From: Variovorax sp. J22G73
Lineage (GTDB): Bacteria; Pseudomonadota; Gammaproteobacteria; Burkholderiales; Burkholderiaceae_C
Length of the DNA: 64,000 nt
Reading direction: 5' to 3'
Assembly: GCF_030317035.1 (NCBI RefSeq)
Contig: NZ_JASZYK010000001.1
Span: forward strand, 186,001-250,000
The notes under the pieces: generated by a model
What the model saw: only the letters and a program-made list of their open reading frames with translations
The model's database searches: none
Told to the model about the DNA's origin: nothing
Shown here: one piece after another, positions 59,675-64,000 of the stretch
How positions within the stretch are numbered: position 1 is the stretch's first letter
Layout: every line of letters starts with the position of its first letter
Position numbers and translations under genes: made by a program

Positions 59675-60847
59675 GTGCTCTCCGCGCTCGCCATTGCCAA
59701 CTACCGCTCGCTGCGCCAGCTGACGGTGCCGCTGGGTCGGCTCACGCTGGTGACCGGCACCAACGGCAGCGGCAAGTCGAGCGTGTACCGGGCGATGCGG
59801 CTGCTGGCCGACATCGCCAACGGCGGGGTGATCCGCTCGCTGGTGCGCGAAGGCGGCTTGTCTTCCACCCTCTGGGCGGGCCCTGAACGCTTCTCTGCGG
59901 CCATGCTGCGCGGCGACGTGCCGGTGCAGGGCACCACGCGCAGCGAGCCGGTCGCGCTGAAGCTCGGCTTCGCCGGCGTGGACATGGAAGATTTCGGCTA
60001 CGCCATCGACATCGGCCTGCCGCCACCCATTCCACCGACTGCCTTTTCGCGCGACCCGCAGATCAAGCACGAGGCCATCTGGAGCGGCCCGCTGCTGCGC
60101 CCGTCCACCCAGCTGGTCGACCGCAAGGGCGCCGCGCTGCGCCTGCGCGACGGCAGGGGCTGGCAGGCGACGGGCCGGCCGATTCCGGCCTTCGCCAGCA
60201 TGATGACCGAGCACGCCGACCCGCGCGACGCGCCCGAGATGCTCACGCTGCGCGAGCAGATGCGCTCCTGGCGCTTCTACGACCACTTCCGCTCCGACGC
60301 CGAGGCGCCCGCGCGCCAGCCGCAACTGGGCACCTACACGCCCGTGCTGGCCAACGACGGCGCCGACCTGGCCGCGGCGCTGCAGACCATCCGCGAGATC
60401 GGCGACGGCGAGGCGCTCGACCGTGCCGTGGACGACGCCTTTCCGGGAGCGCGCGTCGAGGTGCAGGCTACGGCCGACCGCTTCGAGACGCTCATGCACC
60501 AGCACGGCCTGCTGCGCCCGCTGACGGCCGCAGAGCTGTCCGACGGCACGCTGCGCTACCTGCTGTGGATTGCGGCGCTGCTTACGCCCCGGCCGCCCGC
60601 GCTGCTGGTGCTCAACGAACCCGAGACCAGCCTGCACCCCGACCTGCTGCCGGCGCTCGGGCGCCTCATCGCGCAGGCGGCGCGGCAGTCGCAGGTGATC
60701 GTGGTGTCGCATGCCGCGCGGCTGATCGCCGCGCTGGAAGACTTCGACGGTCTGCAGCCCGTGGTGCTCGACAAGCAGTTCGGCGAAACCCGCATCGCGA
60801 ACCTCGACATGAGCGAGATCCCGCGCTGGGAGTGGCCCGCGCGCTAA
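59675..60847 (+). CDS. AAA family ATPase (RecF/COG4637-like)
   Basis: A 390-residue ABC/SMC-type ATPase. GTG start at 59675. IANYRSLRQL opens the protein, then Walker A GTNGSGKSS (28-36), a middle domain without long coiled coil (about 60-280), the signature-like LSDGTLRYLLWIAAL, and Walker B LLVLNEPETSLHP (about 311-323) where the usual Asp is Asn314, followed by VVSHAARLI. This fits the predicted ATPases of COG4637, often linked to defence or DNA metabolism. The role here is unknown. It occupies the place of hisF, and its stop overlaps the convergent gene by 4 bases. Confidence 0.85.
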   Translation: MLSALAIANYRSLRQLTVPLGRLTLVTGTNGSGKSSVYRAMRLLADIANGGVIRSLVREGGLSSTLWAGPERFSAAMLRGDVPVQGTTRSEPVALKLGFAGVDMEDFGYAIDIGLPPPIPPTAFSRDPQIKHEAIWSGPLLRPSTQLVDRKGAALRLRDGRGWQATGRPIPAFASMMTEHADPRDAPEMLTLREQMRSWRFYDHFRSDAEAPARQPQLGTYTPVLANDGADLAAALQTIREIGDGEALDRAVDDAFPGARVEVQATADRFETLMHQHGLLRPLTAAELSDGTLRYLLWIAALLTPRPPALLVLNEPETSLHPDLLPALGRLIAQAARQSQVIVVSHAARLIAALEDFDGLQPVVLDKQFGETRIANLDMSEIPRWEWPAR

Positions 60848-62316
60848 GGGGCTTCGGCCGCCACGCGATCGCGCGCCAGCGCCCGGAAGGCCGCGCTGGC
60901 GATCACGCCCTCGGTCTTGCGGTGCGAGGCCGCAAGGCGTGTGCGGTGCGGCATGGTGGGCGGCACGGCGCGCCAGTCGGCCAGGCCGGGGTGCTCGCTC
61001 CATGCCAGGTTCAGCACCAGGGTGCGGTGCAGCGCCGGCAGGTCGTTGCCGTGGTCGTCGCACACCGACTGCATCTTCATGCGGTGCAGCACCGGCAGCA
61101 GCTCGGGCTCGGCGACCAGAAAGTCCAGCAGCCCGCCGCCGCGCGCCAGCGCAAAGCCGGCGAAGGCCTGGAAGAACCAGTTCACGCCCGGGTTGTAGTT
61201 GTCGTACACGTGCAGCTCGTAGCGCACCAGCACCGTGGCCAGCAGTTGGCGAAAGCGCGGATGCCGCGCGCCGAAGTCGATCAACCGGCAAACGTCGGCC
61301 GGGCTCTTGCGCGCGTACGGCGTGAGCGCCAGCCCGAACAGCGCCGGCAGCTCGGGCAGCCCCAGGTGGGCGGCGGCGCGGTGGCGGATGTCGGGCGCGT
61401 CGAAGCACATCAGCAGCAGCGCCATGTGCGCCGGCAACGCGGGCAGGCGCTGCACGATGGCGTCGAGGTGGCCGCATTGCACCAGCGGATGCAGCAGGTT
61501 GACGAACTCGCCGCCGGTGCCCCGGTGCAATTCGTGCAGCGGCGGCTCGGCGATCAGCGCCAGCGTGGCGTCGAGGTCGAAGCCGTCGAGCGTGCGCCAG
61601 AAGGCATGCACCCGCGGATGCGCATAGCCGACCTTGAACGCATGGGCCTGCAGCGTGCAGCTGCGGTCTTGGTAGTTCAGGCGGTTGGCCGTGGCGGCCG
61701 GGTCGCTGTCGAAGGCCGCGGTGTCGGCCACGCCGAACTCGGTGGGAATGTCGAAGGAGCCGTTGAAGAACCTGAACCTGTAGACCGGCGCGCCCTTGTG
61801 CAGCAGCTTGTCGCTGATGGCGCAGCGCGCTTTCGTCAGCGTGAGTTCGCCCTGTTCGAACCAGCAGAAGGGCGTGCGCCGCGGGTCCATGCCCCAGTCG
61901 CCCACGGTGCCGTCGAACACGCTGTCGACCCAGGCCTGTACCTCGGCATTGGCGTGCAGCGGGCGCTGGAGGGCGCTGCTGTCGTCTTGCGGCACGCGAC
62001 GGGCCGCAAAGTCCCAGAACGCGCGGTAGCCGTGGCGGTACGCGCTCTGCACGTGGGCGAGTGCCGCGGCGGTGTCGCCCGCCGTGGCCTCGGCGACCGC
62101 GGCCCAGAGCAGGAACTTGTGGTCCCGGCAGGCGAGGGCTGCGTCGTCGGGCGGCATGGCGCGCGCCAGCGCAAGGGCTGCGTCGAGGCGGCCGGCGGCA
62201 AGGTGGTGTTCGAGCGCGTCGCTCAGCGCCTGCCAGGTGGCATCGGACCGGCGGTCCAGGGCGAGCAGTTCGGTGAGCGAATTGGGCAAGGGAGGCGTGT
62301 CGGGGCTGGCTGGCAT
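60844..62316 (-). CDS. Unrecognised 490-residue cytoplasmic protein
   Basis: A large soluble protein without signal peptide or membrane segment. The ATG at 62316 (MPASPDTPP) is chosen; a GTG at 62334 would add six residues and neither has a clear ribosome binding site. The first ~110 residues are helical and TPR-like (LEHHLAAGRLDAALALARAMP; AAALAHVQSAYRHGY). The middle is aromatic-rich (WGMDPRRTPFCWFEQGEL; FRFFNGSFDIPTEFG; HAFWRTLDGFDLD). The last third is again helical (GARHPRFRQLLATVLVRYELHVYDNYNPGVNWFFQAFAGFAL). I know no family. It converges on the AAA ATPase with a 4-base overlap of the stops. Confidence 0.75.
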   Translation of the reverse strand: MPASPDTPPLPNSLTELLALDRRSDATWQALSDALEHHLAAGRLDAALALARAMPPDDAALACRDHKFLLWAAVAEATAGDTAAALAHVQSAYRHGYRAFWDFAARRVPQDDSSALQRPLHANAEVQAWVDSVFDGTVGDWGMDPRRTPFCWFEQGELTLTKARCAISDKLLHKGAPVYRFRFFNGSFDIPTEFGVADTAAFDSDPAATANRLNYQDRSCTLQAHAFKVGYAHPRVHAFWRTLDGFDLDATLALIAEPPLHELHRGTGGEFVNLLHPLVQCGHLDAIVQRLPALPAHMALLLMCFDAPDIRHRAAAHLGLPELPALFGLALTPYARKSPADVCRLIDFGARHPRFRQLLATVLVRYELHVYDNYNPGVNWFFQAFAGFALARGGGLLDFLVAEPELLPVLHRMKMQSVCDDHGNDLPALHRTLVLNLAWSEHPGLADWRAVPPTMPHRTRLAASHRKTEGVIASAAFRALARDRVAAEAP

Positions 62317-62376
62317 CGGGCCGCAGTGTTGCACACGACCCGCGCCGCCCCGGGCGCCGCCGCGCGCGCTCGAACG

Positions 62377-63318
62377 CTACTCGGCCTTCACCGACATCGT
62401 CTGGATGATCGTTTCCAGTTGCGCGCTCATCGGCAGGTTGATGCTCTCGCCGGTGGGCAGCTTGCGCAGGAACCAGCGCTTGTACTGCCGCTCGATCTCG
62501 CCGTCTTCCGCCAGCACCTGGAACGCATCGACGATCAGCTTGTTGAGCTGCGGGTCGTCCTTGCGGTACATGATGCCGTAGGGGTCGTAGGAGAGAAAGT
62601 CGCCGACCACCTCGTAGTTCGCCTTGGCGGCGTCCTGCGCGATCAGGCCGTAGAGCAGCACGTCGTCGGTGGCGAAGGCGTCGGCCTGGCCGCTCTTCAC
62701 AAGGCCGAACGATTCCGCGTGGTCGGGCGTTACCAGCAGGTTGATGCCCAGCTTGAATTTGTCCGACAGCTCGCGCAGCGTCTTCTCGTTGGTGGTGCCG
62801 GCGGTAACGGCCACCTTCTTGCCGGCCAGGTCGCGGAAGGACTTGATGGGCGAGCCCTTCTTCACCAGCACCTTGGTGCCCGAGACGAACATGGTGGGCG
62901 AGAAGCTCACGCGCTTCTGCCGCTCGAGGTTGCTGGTGGTGGAGCCGCATTCGAGGTCGACCTTGCCGCTCACGACCGCGTCGATGCGCGAGTCGGAGGT
63001 AACCGGCACCCACTTGATGGCGAGGCTCTTGTTCACCGCGTCCTCGATGGAGCTCACCAGCGAGCGGCACAGCTCGATCGAATAGCCGATGGGCTCCTTG
63101 CGCGCATTGAGGTACGAGAACGGGACCGACGACTCGCGGTAGCCGATGGTGATGGCGCCCGTGGAACGCGCCTTGGCCAGCGTGCCGGTGAGTTCCTGCG
63201 CCTGCACGGGAAGCGCCAGCGCCGCCAGCCCGGTGAGCACCGCGGCCGCCAGCCACGCGGCGCCGGCGGATGCGGAAGCCAAGGCAGAGGCTGGGGCGAG
63301 CATGCCGATGCGCTTCAT
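62377..63318 (-). CDS. gltI: Glutamate/aspartate-type ABC substrate-binding protein
   Basis: A 313-residue periplasmic protein of the SBP_bac_3 family. A longer-than-usual Ala-rich signal peptide ends near VQA-QE (about residue 41). Binding-lobe segments TGAITIGYRESSVPFSYLNARKEPIGYSIELC and GKKVAVTAGTTNEKTL match GltI-type glutamate/aspartate binders. The start at 63318 is chosen from the signal peptide; upstream sequence belongs to the symporter gene. No permease or ATPase partner is present in the window; the adjoining gene, 11 bases upstream, is a dicarboxylate symporter. Confidence 0.88.
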   Translation of the reverse strand: MKRIGMLAPASALASASAGAAWLAAAVLTGLAALALPVQAQELTGTLAKARSTGAITIGYRESSVPFSYLNARKEPIGYSIELCRSLVSSIEDAVNKSLAIKWVPVTSDSRIDAVVSGKVDLECGSTTSNLERQKRVSFSPTMFVSGTKVLVKKGSPIKSFRDLAGKKVAVTAGTTNEKTLRELSDKFKLGINLLVTPDHAESFGLVKSGQADAFATDDVLLYGLIAQDAAKANYEVVGDFLSYDPYGIMYRKDDPQLNKLIVDAFQVLAEDGEIERQYKRWFLRKLPTGESINLPMSAQLETIIQTMSVKAE

Positions 63319-63329
63319 GGCGTTTCGCC

Positions 63330-64000
63330 TCACGCGTGCGCCGGGTGGGCGAGGGTGGCGTTGGCCTCCTCGTCGATGGCCCGGGCGTTGACCTCGGCGT
63401 CGCTCTCGGAGAGCAGCTCGCCCTCCCACTTGGCAACCACAGCGGTCGCAATCGAATTGCCCACCGCGTTGGTGGCCGAGCGGCCCATGTCGAGGAAGGT
63501 GTCCACGCCCAAAATCAGCAGCAGGCCCGCCTCGGGAATGTCGAAGTGGTTCAGCGTGGCGGCAATCACCACCAGCGAGGCGCGCGGCACGCCGGCCATG
63601 CCCTTGGAGGTGAGCATCAGGATGAGCAGCATCGTGACTTGCGTGCTGATCGGCATGTGGATGTTGTAGGCCTGCGCGATGAACAGCACGGCGAAGGTGC
63701 AGTACATCATCGAGCCGTCCAGGTTGAACGAGTAGCCCATGGGCATCACGAAGCTGGAGATCTTGCGCTTCACGCCGAACCGGTCGAGCGCCTGCAGGAT
63801 CTTCGGGTACGCGGCCTCCGAACTGGCGGTGGCAAAGGACAGCAGGAAGGCTTCCTTGATGAGCACCAGCAGCTTGAATACGCGCGGCCCCAGGAACAGG
63901 AAGCCCGCCAGCACCAGCACGCTCCACAGCACGAACAGGCCGAGGTAGAAGTCGCCCATGAACACCGCGAACTTCAGAAGGATGCCCAGGCCGTTCACGG
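63330..64000 (-). CDS. dctA: Dicarboxylate/amino acid:cation symporter, C-terminal part (5' end off window)
   Basis: The last ~223 residues of a DctA/GltP-family (SLC1) transporter; the frame stays open past base 64000. Conserved pieces include FATASSEAAYPKILQAL (HP1 Ser-rich tip), PMGYSFNLDGSMMY (NMDGT-type motif, here NLDGS), GMAGVPRASLVVIAATL (HP2), and DTFLDMGRSATNAVGNSIATAVV with the Arg and Asp/Asn that bind dicarboxylate and cation. C4-dicarboxylate or glutamate/aspartate is the likely substrate. Cotranscription with the binding protein downstream is probable (11-base gap). Confidence 0.88.
   Translation of the reverse strand, partial: VNGLGILLKFAVFMGDFYLGLFVLWSVLVLAGFLFLGPRVFKLLVLIKEAFLLSFATASSEAAYPKILQALDRFGVKRKISSFVMPMGYSFNLDGSMMYCTFAVLFIAQAYNIHMPISTQVTMLLILMLTSKGMAGVPRASLVVIAATLNHFDIPEAGLLLILGVDTFLDMGRSATNAVGNSIATAVVAKWEGELLSESDAEVNARAIDEEANATLAHPAHA

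Noticed and set aside
59465..63669. Open frames of over 1000 codons on both strands across 59465-63669
   Set aside because: They cross hisA, the AAA ATPase, the unknown protein and the binding protein in the wrong frames, with Arg/Ala/Gly/His-rich low-complexity translation. The genes in the chosen frames have recognisable motifs or signal peptides.

Overview
The window is a gene-dense, GC-rich stretch of chromosome that looks like a betaproteobacterium of the Comamonadaceae, most likely Variovorax or a close relative. The evidence is recognition of protein families and gene order, not a database search: pilMNOPQ-aroK-aroB, mlaFED-mlaA-mlaCB-bolA-murA-hisGD, metK divergent from two LpxL-type acyltransferases, and System II (ResB/CcsA) cytochrome c maturation next to a c4 cytochrome. 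Nearly everything is coding. No gap exceeds about 260 bases, and I found no rRNA, tRNA, CRISPR array, prophage or complete insertion sequence.

Layout. 1-580: tail of a PepSY-type membrane protein and a small membrane protein. 782-6769: a lipoprotein metallophosphoesterase, a phytase-like lipoprotein and a TonB-dependent receptor, possibly a phosphoester-scavenging set. 6842-11968: an ABC importer (minus strand) divergent from an OmpR-type regulator and sensor kinase. 11996-16998: metK, two lipid A acyltransferases, an epoxide-hydrolase-like enzyme and the ribosome-assembly GTPase YihA. 17078-23226: di-heme cytochrome c4, ResB and CcsA, then the MsrP-MsrQ periplasmic methionine sulfoxide repair pair. 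23254-27608: lysA-lptM divergent from cyaY, then penicillin-binding protein 1A.

27849-38521 is a long co-directional run. It has the type IV pilus assembly genes pilMNOPQ, aroK and aroB, then a chain of 4-base overlaps through a dNTPase-like HD hydrolase, an MFS transporter, a DUF1415 protein and a methyltransferase. 38589-39284 is a REP-associated tyrosine transposase beside an AT-rich palindrome. 39471-45732 is gltBD. 45833-49843 is the complete Mla lipid-transport operon. It is followed by a second ABC exporter, bolA, murA and a histidine operon (hisG, D, C, B, H, A).

The his operon is unusual in two ways. Two unrecognised exported proteins, one resembling the Rap1a/Tai immunity fold, sit between hisD and hisC with 4-base overlaps on the downstream side. 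After hisA the expected hisF is replaced by a RecF/COG4637-like ATPase, a convergent protein of unknown function, and an amino-acid binding protein beside a DctA-type symporter cut by the window end. I did not find a convincing wholly new system. The best leads are these his-operon insertions, the AAA ATPase/unknown-protein pair, the RAYT with its palindrome, a structured metK leader, and promoters in which two divergent -10 elements overlap.
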